Positions 42,239 through 52,370 of a stretch of 64,000 nucleotides of DNA are shown here, one piece after another. Under the pieces are notes generated by a model. That model worked only from the letters and a program-made list of their open reading frames with translations, had not been told where the DNA came from and searched no databases. Position 1 is the stretch's first letter, and every line of letters starts with the position of its first letter. The stretch spans positions 1-64,000 of the forward strand of contig JALBYF010000061.1 in assembly GCA_023212725.1 (NCBI GenBank), written 5' to 3'. Both the position numbers and the translations under genes were made by a program. This DNA is from Tranzscheliella williamsii (lineage: Eukaryota > Basidiomycota > Ustilaginomycetes > Ustilaginales > Ustilaginaceae).

Positions 42239-43612
42239 CCTCTGCTGTTCTCTTGCGCGTTGGGTTCCGCTATGTCTTCAGCAACGCCGTGCCCGTGTGT
42301 CGGTGTCGTGGTGGTATGCTTCATCCCCGCATTGCCCACTGGCGCCCCCGCCTTTTCTTCCCCCAGCCACCGCCCCTCCGGAACTCGGCTTGGCTCCGGC
42401 CCAGCGGGGCAGTTTCTCGCCGGCCAAGTCGGCTTGGAATCTCTCGCCCGGCTGAGCGGCGCCCTTACGCGACGCAGAAAACACAGATTCGATTTTCAAA
42501 GCAGGGCAAGCGCGGGCCACTACAAGAACAGGCAGTACGGTTGAGCGCAGGGCGGGGAAGCGAGATAGAGCAAAGAACTAGTCCGGCGCAGCAACGGCAA
42601 TACAAATCCGGGCAGCAAAGTAAAGAGGGTAGGTATATCAAGGACTGGAACGAGGGAAGGGTAGCCAAAAAGGTAACATGATCCAGGCTGGTCCGTATCG
42701 TTGTTCATCTAGCTCCCGGCCGCGACCTTGCCGGCTTTCCGAGCTCCTCAACCAGCCGCGCCAAGTGGAACAACCGCGACTCGTGTCCATGCTGATGCTC
42801 CTGTCAGCCCGCCCCTTTCGCAGTGGCATGGCACCTCTGTTTCATTTGCTGCCGCACTGAAGCTGAGGAAAGACGGCCGCAAGTCCGGCCAGTCAAACTT
42901 ATAGCCAGTCAGGACGGTATACAGAGACGGAAACAGCTTGTCGGTGGAATGCAACCGCCGCCAAGGGGCAGGCAAACGAGAAACATGCGAGCATGGCCAA
43001 GGCGAAGATCAACTAGGCGCATGCACGGCGTCGGACGTTCAGTAGGACGAGATCAGGCCCCGGGAACGGGCGCCAAGCAGGAGCGCCGCGAGCAGGACCA
43101 GCCAAAACGCGCGGTTCCTCACTTTCCAGGCTCGAGCCTCTTGATGCCAAGAGAATCCGATCGAGTCGAAAGGTCCAAGTGGTAACCGGAAAAGCGCGCG
43201 CCGGCAAGGTGGAAAAAGAAAGCCGGGAGGGAGCAGAGTAAGGGAAACATTAGCCAGAGCGTCACGTGATGAACAGACAGCGAGAACACGGTGGTAGGCA
43301 GTACGAGGAGTTTATAAGCGGGTATATGGAAGAAACGAAAAAGGGGAAGGCAAGCGCTGCTCAGCAAGGTGTTCCGCGCGTGGCCAACGGAGATGCTGAT
43401 AGTGGGGTAGACGAGCGGGGGGAAAAGGTACCAGAGGCGGCAACAAGACACATGTTTACCATACGTTATTGCCGCCCTATAGACCTGCGCCGTACGGACC
43501 AAACCTACGCGTCTGCAGACAACCAACATCGTTGATACGTAAACAAACCGGAAGGAGGGCAGGGGGAGGGGCTACGAGGATGGACAGGAAGGAAACGAAG
43601 CGAATGGCGCGG
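42239..43612. other. Intergenic region upstream of the APH-fold gene
   Basis: About 1.4 kb between the APH-fold start and the predicted stop of the aldehyde dehydrogenase, both minus strand. Frames here lack domains. Part of it (43119-43600) might be 3' exon of the aldehyde dehydrogenase if the GTAAGT at 43622-43627 is a used donor. Confidence 0.45.
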
Positions 43613-45274
43613 TCACGGGGCACTTACCGATTGAAGAGTCTTGCTCGAGTGCGGGTTGGAAGGCCTTTTAAACGATACCTTCTCGCCGACCATCAACTGG
43701 AACTTTTTCAGGTTGCCATTGGTATAAGGCGGGTACCGCATGGCCATGACCGCTTCGATGATCTTGCCCAGAACGCCGGTCGAGGGCGCGTCCAGACCGG
43801 CCCGCTGATGACTGAACTGGTCGAAACCCGCCTTTCCGTGGTAGCTGCCATAGCCGGACGGTCCCGTGCCGCCGAATGGCAGCGCGCCGACAAAAAAGTG
43901 AATCAGAACGTCGCCTTGTATGCAAGCTCCGGAGCGGGTGTGATCGAAAAAGTACTCCTTCGCCTTCTTGTCGCCGGCGAATAGGTAGAGCGCCAGGGGC
44001 TGATCTCGCGAATTGATAAAGTTGACAGCCGCCTCCATGTCCTTGACCGGAACGATGGGCAGGATCGGACCAAACAGCTCGCCGGTCATGACAGCATCGT
44101 CAAATTGGACGTTGGAAATCACAGTGGGTTTCAAAAGCTTGCTGGCTTCTTCTCCGTCGCCGCCAATCTCCACGTTGCCTTTAGTATCCGAGAGCGTGGA
44201 ATGGAGACGCTTCCAGTGACCAGTGTTGACAATGCGCGCGTAGCTCTCAGAACTGGCGACACCACCCTTGTCTTCGGGCCAAAACTTGGCATAGGCCTTC
44301 TTCACCTCTTGCACAAATTCGGCCTGAATTTCTTCAGGGATCAATACGTAGTCTGGTGCGATACATGTCTGGCCACAGTTGAGCGTCTTTCCCCAGAGCA
44401 GTCGGGTGGCAGCAATGCTCAGGTCGGCACTCTTATCGACGTAGGCGGGCGATTTGCCTCCGAGTTCGAGGGTAGTAGGGCAAAGCCACTTCGCGGCCTT
44501 CTCGGCAACGATGCGCCCGACGGTGCCATTGCCGGTGTAGAAGATGTGCTCGAAACGCTGGTCGAGCAGCGCCGTCGTTTCGGGGATACCGCCATTGACG
44601 ACGCGGAAGCATTCCGGGTCGAGATACTTGCTGCATAGTTCAGAAAGAAGCTTGGCGGTGTGGGCAGACACCTCGGACGGCTTCAGGATGGCAGTGTTGC
44701 CGGCCGCAATAGCAGCAACGAGGGGACTGAGATGGAGAGTGATAGGATAGTTCCAAGCACCGATAACCAGCACAGTGCCTTTGGGTTCAGGTCGCACGGT
44801 GGCGCCATGCAAAGCCCAGGCCATGCCGGGCCAAGGCTTCGAAGGCGTAGCCCACTTGTCGAGGTTCTTGACGGTTTCCACAACCTCGTTAGTAGTGGAA
44901 ACGAGCTCGGCAGACATAGTTTCAAATCTGGAGCGTCCGAGATCCTTGCGCACGGCCTCTACCAAGTCCTCCTCATGGTCCTTGATCATGTAGGCAATCT
45001 GCTTGAGCTGATTCTTGCGATACTCGACGGAGCGAGTTTTACCGCTGAGAAAGGCCGTTCGAAGGTCCGAAACAATCTTAGGGATATCATCGACAGGTGT
45101 GTATCTCAGACCAGCCTCGACGGCGGGGACGGTGGGGGCAGCCATGCTTGCGTAGTGGACTGGCTTGGCGAAGCTCGACAGCGTAGATGCTGCACGTACA
45201 GGAGAATTTGGGACGATCGATGGAGGCAGATACTGCGGTTGGCGGCAATCGCAGGTAGGTAGAGATGGTGGCAA
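43613..45274 (-). CDS. ALDH3-type (fatty) aldehyde dehydrogenase
   Basis: Frame of 553 aa. It oxidises aldehydes to acids with NAD(P). The catalytic Glu270 lies in TTLELGGKSP and nucleophile Cys304 in NCGQTCIAPDY; the cofactor region has VLVIGAWNYPI and AILKPSE. Absence of the long N-terminal arm of other ALDH classes, and the PFGGTGPSGYGSYHGKAGFDQFSH block, place it in ALDH3, the class of yeast Hfd1 and animal fatty aldehyde dehydrogenase. Two starts are possible: the ATG used here gives a 43-residue Ser/Pro-rich leader; Met44 (45145) begins a normal cytosolic protein. At the 3' end a perfect GTAAGT follows the codon for Ser in LQS, so a further intron and a different C-terminus, possibly a membrane tail as in Hfd1, cannot be excluded. 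Confidence 0.88.
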   Translation of the reverse strand: MPPSLPTCDCRQPQYLPPSIVPNSPVRAASTLSSFAKPVHYASMAAPTVPAVEAGLRYTPVDDIPKIVSDLRTAFLSGKTRSVEYRKNQLKQIAYMIKDHEEDLVEAVRKDLGRSRFETMSAELVSTTNEVVETVKNLDKWATPSKPWPGMAWALHGATVRPEPKGTVLVIGAWNYPITLHLSPLVAAIAAGNTAILKPSEVSAHTAKLLSELCSKYLDPECFRVVNGGIPETTALLDQRFEHIFYTGNGTVGRIVAEKAAKWLCPTTLELGGKSPAYVDKSADLSIAATRLLWGKTLNCGQTCIAPDYVLIPEEIQAEFVQEVKKAYAKFWPEDKGGVASSESYARIVNTGHWKRLHSTLSDTKGNVEIGGDGEEASKLLKPTVISNVQFDDAVMTGELFGPILPIVPVKDMEAAVNFINSRDQPLALYLFAGDKKAKEYFFDHTRSGACIQGDVLIHFFVGALPFGGTGPSGYGSYHGKAGFDQFSHQRAGLDAPSTGVLGKIIEAVMAMRYPPYTNGNLKKFQLMVGEKVSFKRPSNPHSSKTLQSVSAP

Positions 45275-46468
45275 AAGGCTAAGACTGGCAAGCGACGGAC
45301 GAAGGATGCGGTTCGTTCGCGCAGGAGACTGCTCAGTTGGGATGTGAATAGACGAGCCAGTGACATAGGGCCCAAGCTGCAGTCTTCACTGCCTGCGGAT
45401 GCGGAAGCTAGCCGGTAGCGGCTTAGCTGAAGCGTGCGGGGATACTCCCACTCGAAGTTAGATGTAATTGAAAATCACCAGATCGGAAGCGCTGCGAAAA
45501 TGCCCGTGAATCTGGCAGGTAGGATGCAGATCTGAGCGTTTGGATTCACTTTCACAGAAATGCATACGGTGTTAATTGGTGAATATGGAGCTACTAGCTG
45601 CGTCATTGGTGGCGACCGGTCAGTGCCCACCCATCGAGAGAAAAACGCTCCTCGAACGGCTTGTACGCGAGCTTCTTTGTAACCCCGTCTGACAAGCCGA
45701 TGGAGGTCACAATTTCCCCGCTGTCTGTCACTTGTCTGCTTGGTGCCACCGCAGGAGAGGGTTTCTAAGGCCCGCCGAACCATTTCGCACACGGCCCGAC
45801 ACCTTCGCTACTGCCGAAGAACGAGTGTGGGAACGGAGGATCGCAAAGGCAGGCATGCAGGCGCGCGAGAGCATGGCAGTTCCGACAGGGTCGCGAGAAT
45901 GTTTCGTGGCGACTTGCTGGATGCGGGGTGCACCTGAGCAGGGGGCTGCGGAGCCGGGGCAAGTAGCCTGAGCCGCGGAACCGGATCACCCGAGAGAATG
46001 GGGACAGATCAGATTCACCTTGGAACTCAGGAAATTAGCATTAAACTTTAACACTAGGAAACCTACATAGGTCGGGCGGCCCGATCTCCTGTGAGTGGTG
46101 TGTGTTGCTAAAGACGAGGCATGTGGGGCGACGTGGGAAACGTGACTGTGATTTTGTGATTCAGGGTCTCGATGCATGCATGGTGCATGATAGGAGCAGC
46201 CCTTACCCACCGGAACTGAAAAGTCACATCGATAGTAGATCAGTGTGAGTAGGCTCGTATCGCCGCCGAACGCAACGATCCATCGATCCATCCACTTTCT
46301 CGAGCGTATATCCACGGCACGGCATCACCGACGCTTGTTAGCGCTGGCGGTTAGCAGCTCATATTCTGGTCGATCCTTGCTGTCTGCTCTGCTCCATTCG
46401 GTGTAATTCCCACACATACTACCTGTGCGGCCTCGCCCACCGACGTGTAGCTGCCTATTCATTTCGCA
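45275..46468. other. Divergent intergenic region, aldehyde dehydrogenase and MATH/BTB gene
   Basis: About 1.2 kb. It contains a degenerate GTGACTGTGATT stretch near 46141-46160. No coding potential or RNA gene recognised. Confidence 0.5.
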
Positions 46469-49450
46469 ATGGCATCCGACCCCGACAGTTCAAGGGTGTC
46501 GACAGCGTCTTCAACGCCGCCGTCTTCCTCCTCCCAGCTGTCAGCAGCAGCAAGGACGACGTCAGTGCCGCCAGCTGCAGCAGCAGCACCCTCTGCCCTT
46601 CCGACACCGGACACTTCAAATCAGTCGCTGATGTCACGAGCAAGCATACCACAGCCAGACGAACAGCCCTCTTCGACTGCATCTACACCTACTTCCAGAA
46701 GTGCCACTTCTCCTACCACCGCTCAGCTGAACAATCCGGCTGCTAGTGCCCCGGATCGATCTTCAGCCCCTCTGCCGGCAGCTGCCAGTAGTAGTGCCGC
46801 AGAGCCTCTGCCTTGCTCTACATCCTCGACTTCACTGCTTCCCCGAAGCACCGCCTCAACCTTGGCAGCGAGCAACTCTTCCTCCTCGTCCACTTCGGGC
46901 ACCAGCACTCCGGTTGGGCGTGCCAGCAACTCGACGGCAATGGCCACACAGGCAGCATCCCCCCGTCCAGCTTCCTCTGCGCTCGCCACTCCGGCTCCCT
47001 CATCAGTTAGTTCGCGGCGCAGTCGGCAGTCCTTGGCTCATCCTTCGAATTCTGCTCTCTCCTTTGCCTCTGCCATGGCTGCTCCGGATGCTTCGGGGAC
47101 GATCCCATCCATGTTCGGCTTCTACTCGCATGATGCCAACGCCGTCGCCCACGACACGACCGCCAGACCGAGCCACTGGAGGCCGAGAGTCGTGTATACA
47201 GCCAACTCGGCTTCTCGGAACGCCTCTCACAGGGATTCCGCGCCGTTTGCAAGCCAGATGCAGGGTCACTCTAGCCCTCGAATCAACACGCTACAATTTC
47301 AGACAGGCCCCCCGCGTCATGTAAGCCATCTGTCCAGCTCGTCCTCCAGCGCAGGATTGACCTATCATCAACTGCAGACACAAATGGCGCAAACATCGAC
47401 GGCCGACTCCAGCTTGCGCCATCCCAATTTACTCTTATCCCAGCCAACATTCCGAGAGACGACGACCATTTCTTTCACCTGGAACGTCAGAGACTTGCAT
47501 TTGCTTCGTGAAGAAGTGGAGCATTCCACGCCCCCTTCTGAAGGCGGTCGATCTGTCAGCGCCGGCGCCGGTAAGAGTGAAGTCTGGACAAGCCAGCCCC
47601 TCTTTGGCGATGGTAAATGGAAAATGGAGCTGGTTCGCACTACCCGGGCCCTGTCGCAAGACCAACTTGACACAGATAACCTCACGCCGACCGGTTCTCA
47701 GGCCGATAACAATCTTCCGCCCGCCATGGAGGCCACGGAAAACGGCACCGATACTGGACCGGAGGCGCGCGCCACCCATATAACAGTGTTGTCCGTCTAT
47801 CTCACTGCCATGGTCCTTGACTACAGCCACGCAGACGTCGAGATTCCTACAAGCATCATGATTGGCATCCGGCCTAGTCGCGAAACGATAGGACACAGAG
47901 GTTCGGCCAGCGGCGGCTGGACCTGGCGACAGTTTTACGATTACACCTTCAGGCGCGAGGCCGAATTCTTTGCCTGCCATGATCTTCCCAGTGTCTCGCA
48001 GATGCTTGAAGACCCGAGCATTCTGAGAGATGACGCTTGCGCCCTAACCGTGCAGCTCAGCCTCGGCCCAGGCTACACCGTAGCGTCGCCTGGAGATCAA
48101 GCCAATTTTAGCATTCGACCTGCCTTTGAAGTGGACGGACATCATCTGGTGCCGCGCGCTATGCTCGAATCCTTGCGGGGTCTTCTGGACGATGCCAACT
48201 CTGGCGACGTCCGTATTGTCGTACGTGAGAGGGGCCTGCGTTTACCTCGCTCGGCTTCTGCTGAAGACGGAAATCGCCAACCGAATCGAGTCGTCCCGTA
48301 TCCGATTGGGTCTAGAAGCCCAATAGAGGCGGACGCTGCTGACGAGGAGGAGTGGCATTGTGATCCCGACAATGTGCTGGTCCGCGACCGTGTGCTCTGG
48401 GCACATTCCAGCATCCTGAAGAGCAGGAGCGAGTATTTCCGCACGATGCTCATGTCCGACTTTAGCGAAGGCATCGGCCGGAGCTATTCAGACGGACGAG
48501 CCGGTCCGGTGCCCGGGAGGAGCGTGCGCTCGCTGCGCATCCCTGACGCCGACTTTGTTACAACGTACTGGCTATTACGTTACCTCTACACCGAGGAGAT
48601 CCGCTTTGCGGAAGATGAGGATGTCCGTAGCGCGATTCTGGACGAAGAGTGGGCGCGGGACGCCAACGAGGGCTATCTTTCCTCTGGCTCGGCGACCAGC
48701 GATGTCACACATGCTGGCTTCTTGGCTGACTGGACGCCGGTATCGCAACTGATGGAGAGGCAAGAGCTTGGCATGGAGGAGGCCGACTCGAGCAGGACCT
48801 CGGCGATGGGTCTAACGCCTTCCGCCTCATCGGGCGGTCATCACAGAGACACTTCGGCGCCATTCGGCTCGCAGCACTACGGAGCACCGACCTCTGGCTC
48901 GGTGCGGCCCAGAGCAAGTGGCAACAGCCTCAGGACGGCTGCACCGTTGATTGCCGGTGCAGGAAGCGGAGGCGGTGGCGGTGCTGGCCTACCGGGCTCT
49001 GCTCCGCCCTCACCCTCGGCGCATCATGCTGACGAGGGAGGCCGTTCGGCTGGGCATCCGCACCGGCATGGCGGGCATGGGCAGCAAGTGGGTGGGTTGG
49101 CCAGCGATCTGCACGAGCATCCGGCGGAGGCGCCCGGGCCCGTGTCGGCGCTCGCGCTGTTCAAGCTGGCTCATCGCTATCACATGGAGGATCTGTCGCG
49201 GCTGGCAGGGCTGCAGCTGGTCGGGTCGCTAACGCCGCCGTCGGCGTTCCCGCTCCTCCTCGCCACAGCCATCTACCCTGGCCTGCATGCCAGCATCCGC
49301 ACCTACGTCTACCAGCACTGGCACCTTGTCGCCCACACTCCTGCCTTTGAACGCTGCTGCGACCAGGTCTCGATCGGCCTCTGGGGCGCCGATGCCGGCA
49401 AGACGCTCCGCGCCTTTGTCACCAGCCTGGTCTCGCCCCTTCGCGCCTGA
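46469..49450 (+). CDS. MATH-like and BTB/POZ domain protein
   Basis: Frame of 993 aa. Residues 1-~325 are Ser/Ala/Pro-rich and disordered. A TRAF/MATH-like region follows at about 333-540 (ISFTWNVRDLHLL ... GKWKMELVRTT ... GWTWRQFYDYTFRRE). BTB/POZ sits near 630-730 (VLVRDRVLWAHSSILKSRSE, YFRTMLMSDFSEG, YWLLRYLYTEEIRF). A Gly/His-rich insert separates it from a C-terminal helical block at about 890-990 (ALALFKLAHRYHMEDLSRLA). MATH-BTB proteins are substrate adaptors of cullin-3 ubiquitin ligases; smut-type fungi have several with such long disordered inserts. The target is unknown. Start is the ATG that opens the frame, close to a C/A-rich leader. Confidence 0.85.
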   Translation: MASDPDSSRVSTASSTPPSSSSQLSAAARTTSVPPAAAAAPSALPTPDTSNQSLMSRASIPQPDEQPSSTASTPTSRSATSPTTAQLNNPAASAPDRSSAPLPAAASSSAAEPLPCSTSSTSLLPRSTASTLAASNSSSSSTSGTSTPVGRASNSTAMATQAASPRPASSALATPAPSSVSSRRSRQSLAHPSNSALSFASAMAAPDASGTIPSMFGFYSHDANAVAHDTTARPSHWRPRVVYTANSASRNASHRDSAPFASQMQGHSSPRINTLQFQTGPPRHVSHLSSSSSSAGLTYHQLQTQMAQTSTADSSLRHPNLLLSQPTFRETTTISFTWNVRDLHLLREEVEHSTPPSEGGRSVSAGAGKSEVWTSQPLFGDGKWKMELVRTTRALSQDQLDTDNLTPTGSQADNNLPPAMEATENGTDTGPEARATHITVLSVYLTAMVLDYSHADVEIPTSIMIGIRPSRETIGHRGSASGGWTWRQFYDYTFRREAEFFACHDLPSVSQMLEDPSILRDDACALTVQLSLGPGYTVASPGDQANFSIRPAFEVDGHHLVPRAMLESLRGLLDDANSGDVRIVVRERGLRLPRSASAEDGNRQPNRVVPYPIGSRSPIEADAADEEEWHCDPDNVLVRDRVLWAHSSILKSRSEYFRTMLMSDFSEGIGRSYSDGRAGPVPGRSVRSLRIPDADFVTTYWLLRYLYTEEIRFAEDEDVRSAILDEEWARDANEGYLSSGSATSDVTHAGFLADWTPVSQLMERQELGMEEADSSRTSAMGLTPSASSGGHHRDTSAPFGSQHYGAPTSGSVRPRASGNSLRTAAPLIAGAGSGGGGGAGLPGSAPPSPSAHHADEGGRSAGHPHRHGGHGQQVGGLASDLHEHPAEAPGPVSALALFKLAHRYHMEDLSRLAGLQLVGSLTPPSAFPLLLATAIYPGLHASIRTYVYQHWHLVAHTPAFERCCDQVSIGLWGADAGKTLRAFVTSLVSPLRA

Positions 49451-49662
49451 CCCGACCTCTGCCGCATCCCATCCGCCGCAGTATACAGTACACAGAAAGC
49501 GCATTCAAATGTAGTGCATCGGCGTGTGCGCCCTGTTTCGATAAGAACCATCAACTACTACAAGCGCAGCGAACATAAAATGCTTCAGAGGTGGTGCTTT
49601 TTTGCGTCACGGCGGCTGCTTGGGGCGCACAAGCCGCTGCGGCGCAGGCAAGATGGAAAGGA

Positions 49663-50793
49663 TCACTTGGACTTGTCGGTCGACTTGCCGTCGGACTTGT
49701 CGGCCTCGGAGACCAGGTGGTAGTCGGCGGGGTTTTGGCCGGAGGTGCCTTGTGAGCGGAGCTGTTTCTCGCGGTTGTCGACCTTGCGGTTGAGCGGGAC
49801 AAGGGACGAGCCTGAGCCGACGAGTTTGGCAAAGAGGCCGGCGACGCCGGCGATGCCGGCGTCGGGGGTGGAGGTGGAGCGGAGGTCTTGGTGCTGGCGG
49901 AGGAGGTCCATGGCGCGGAGTTCGGCGAGCATCATTTCGCGGACGGTGGTGGCGAGCTGGGCGGCGTCTTGCGTGGTGAGATGCGCGGTGGGCACGGGCG
50001 GCAGAACCTTGATCTTCACCTCACCCGACTCGAAGCGCGAACGGCCGTCAAAGAGCCGGTTGTAGTTCTCGCACACCACGGGCACCACGGGCACGCCCGC
50101 CTGGATGGCCAGATGAAACGCACCCTTTTTAAACGGCAGCAGATCGGGCGTCGCCAACCCACTGCGTGTCCCCTCGGGAAAGATCCAGAGACTGAGCTTC
50201 TTGCGCTTCATGGTCTCGCCGATCTTCTGGAACGCCTGGATGCTGTCCTTGAGATTCTTGCGGTTGATAAAGACGGCGCCCGAGGCGGTCATGAATTGGC
50301 CGAGAAGAGGCGCGAACTGGAGCTCCTTCTTAGCCATGATGCTGGCGTAGCCGGGGAAGATGCGGCCAAGGTAGAGGATGTCCATCGCGGTCTGGTGGTT
50401 GCCAACCAGAACCGCGGGGCGAGCCTGGTCAAAGTGCTGCTCGCCCTCGACCTTGAACCTCACGCCGACGAGCGGGCCGGTGAGGTAGTAGAAGCTCCTG
50501 GCAACCACCTTGTTGATGTTGAGCCTCTGGCCGGGGATCAGCGTGAGGAGGATGGAGACAATGACACCCCAGGCGGAGCAGATGCCAAGGCCGGTGATGT
50601 AGATGAGCGAGTTCAGGTAGAACCGCAGCCGCTGCGAGCGCGGCGAGACGAGTGCCAACAGCAGCACCGCCCCGGCGGTGAAGCTGCCGATGTATTTGGA
50701 GAGGATGGCCATCGCGTCAGAAAAGCGCTGGTAGGTCCAAGCGTCAGCCGCAGATGAGCCGAGATCACCCAGCTGCGCCGAAGACATCCACAC
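49663..50793 (-). CDS. SLC1: 1-acyl-sn-glycerol-3-phosphate acyltransferase
   Basis: Frame of 376 aa. It makes phosphatidic acid from lysophosphatidic acid in the ER or lipid droplets. N-terminal membrane segments (TAGAVLLLALV; YITGLGICSAWGVIVSILLTL) precede the acyltransferase core: catalytic NHQTAMD at 132-138, GAVFINRKN, FPEGTRS at 205-211 and VPVVPVV at about 234. This set and order is that of yeast Slc1. The C-terminal ~90 residues are a variable tail ending in Lys/Asp/Ser-rich sequence. The gene converges on the MATH/BTB gene with about 210 bp between stops. Met28 is an alternative start that would lose little. Confidence 0.9.
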   Translation of the reverse strand: MWMSSAQLGDLGSSAADAWTYQRFSDAMAILSKYIGSFTAGAVLLLALVSPRSQRLRFYLNSLIYITGLGICSAWGVIVSILLTLIPGQRLNINKVVARSFYYLTGPLVGVRFKVEGEQHFDQARPAVLVGNHQTAMDILYLGRIFPGYASIMAKKELQFAPLLGQFMTASGAVFINRKNLKDSIQAFQKIGETMKRKKLSLWIFPEGTRSGLATPDLLPFKKGAFHLAIQAGVPVVPVVCENYNRLFDGRSRFESGEVKIKVLPPVPTAHLTTQDAAQLATTVREMMLAELRAMDLLRQHQDLRSTSTPDAGIAGVAGLFAKLVGSGSSLVPLNRKVDNREKQLRSQGTSGQNPADYHLVSEADKSDGKSTDKSK

Positions 50794-51264
50794 GAGAGAC
50801 GTTCACTACGGAAGCTGGACGATGTTCTAGTCGGCAGCAACGCGCTGGATAAGGAAGATGCTGTGCAGCTACCGGCGGCGTTCGGTGGGACACAATGTGG
50901 TGAGGAGCGACGCCGACGAGGACGCTTAGAGAACTCCTTGCTCGACCGTTTCGAAACGGTCTAACAGGCCATCTAGCTCACCGTTCTGATGAATTTCATC
51001 GTGATTGTGATTTATTGGTTCGATTTCCGTCTTCTTTTTCCATCCGTTTTTGCTTTTCACTCCGCATATTCAGTTTGCCGACCTAACAAGGGTTGGGCGT
51101 CAGTCGGATTCACTTGTTAAGGCCGAGGTGAGCCGCCACACACTAACATCCTAACCACCGTGCGTATTGCAAGGCACCGCAGCGTGCTCACTGGAGGCAC
51201 TGCGGAAGACTGCTGGCCGCCGCTGCCTTGCCGCGGAGCACCCCACTGCTGAGCTACGAGTCTG

Positions 51265-51316
51265 GCGTCATCTCTCACAGCCGCAGCCGGGCGTCATCTC
51301 TCACAGCCGCAGCCGG
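51265..51316. repeat. Perfect 26-bp tandem duplication
   Basis: Two adjacent identical copies, 51265-51290 and 51291-51316, each starting GCGTCATCTCTCACAGCC. The exact identity points to a recent duplication or strong constraint. No known binding site recognised. Confidence 0.9.
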
Positions 51317-52278
51317 GCAGCTCTTCCACCGTACGCACAGTAATGGACGCCGGTCCGTCGATGCAATCGCGGCCACTAGAAAGGTCTCTACGAAAGAGCC
51401 AGTGGCGCCGCCCCGGATCGGTGTGATCACCTCGCTACCCAGCCGCGGCCAGCCGAGTACGTCGTGGGTTAGCGTCTCGCAAAGTACTCGGCAGATGTGG
51501 CCCTGATGAAGGTTGGGCCAGCGACGCCAACGTTGCTGCTGCGAGATGAGGAAAAGTCACCGGTCGAGCACGCCGGTCGGACACGCAGCAACGGTTTTTG
51601 GAAAGAAAGACGAGGGCAGGATGGATGTAATGTGGGGAGGAAGGGTGCGGATTGCTTGGCACATCTCAGTCCGCCGTCGACCCCAGAGGTGCACTGTCCA
51701 ACAGCGCCCAGTACCAACTCCGCTTGCACCGTCGACCCGTTTGTCCCCATCCTCTCCGTACCCCCCGCCCTCGCTCACCACAGGTACCGGCATCATGTTC
51801 CCACACCATCTGGGCTACCTTCTCACGAAAAAAAACCGCACACGCAGCCGAAGCGGGGGAACGGCCAGACGGACACCGGCGACCCCCACCCAGACGACGC
51901 ATTCGGCTAGCCGAACAGGCTGCTCGTCCATCACGCACAGCCGAGCATGGTAGGGGTGGGCAGCAGCAGGTAAGCAATCCCTTCAGCAGCAGCTTCCCTG
52001 GGCATGTCGCGGCCTTAGCTCGGTCCTCGTTGTCGAACGGAACGTTCCTTCTGTCATCACAGTTCGTCAGGTCAGCTGCCTCCTCTTCGGCAAATGGTCC
52101 CCAGCTGTGCGGATTTACGTTCTCCCTTTTCGGTGACCGGCTATCCTGGCACAAGGGCGCCACGGCCTTGTACACATTCTGAACCACACGCCTCCGTTGC
52201 GGTTTCTAGGAGATGGGAAGTGGGTCGCAGGGCTTTGCGCGAAGCTCACCACGCTCCACCTCTTGCAGCTTACGGGCC

Positions 52279-52285
52279 TATAAAA
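52279..52285 (+). promoter_or_regulatory. TATA box of the GH3 gene
   Basis: TATAAAA placed 86 bp before the ATG, followed by a pyrimidine-rich leader (CTTCTCTCTCCATC). This is a normal spacing for a fungal inducible gene and supports the chosen start. Confidence 0.65.
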
Positions 52286-52370
52286 ACGGCTGGAGCGGGG
52301 GGCGTAATCAGGGCTGCACTCCATCTTCTCTCTCCATCTTTTTCCTGCCCGGATTGTAGCACGGTGAACC

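Larger units (their letters stand above)
50794..52370. promoter_or_regulatory. Divergent control region, acyltransferase and GH3 xylosidase
   Basis: About 1.6 kb. It holds a perfect 26-bp tandem duplication (51265-51316) and, on the GH3 side, a good TATA box TATAAAA at 52279-52285, 86 bp before the ATG. GTGATTGTGATT occurs at about 51001. Frames inside (51497-51910, 51652-52182) lack domains and conflict with each other. Confidence 0.55.

Noticed and set aside
49888..50757. 289-codon frame antisense to the acyltransferase
   Set aside because: The minus strand has NHQTAMD and FPEGTRS in order; the antisense is charged and repetitive.
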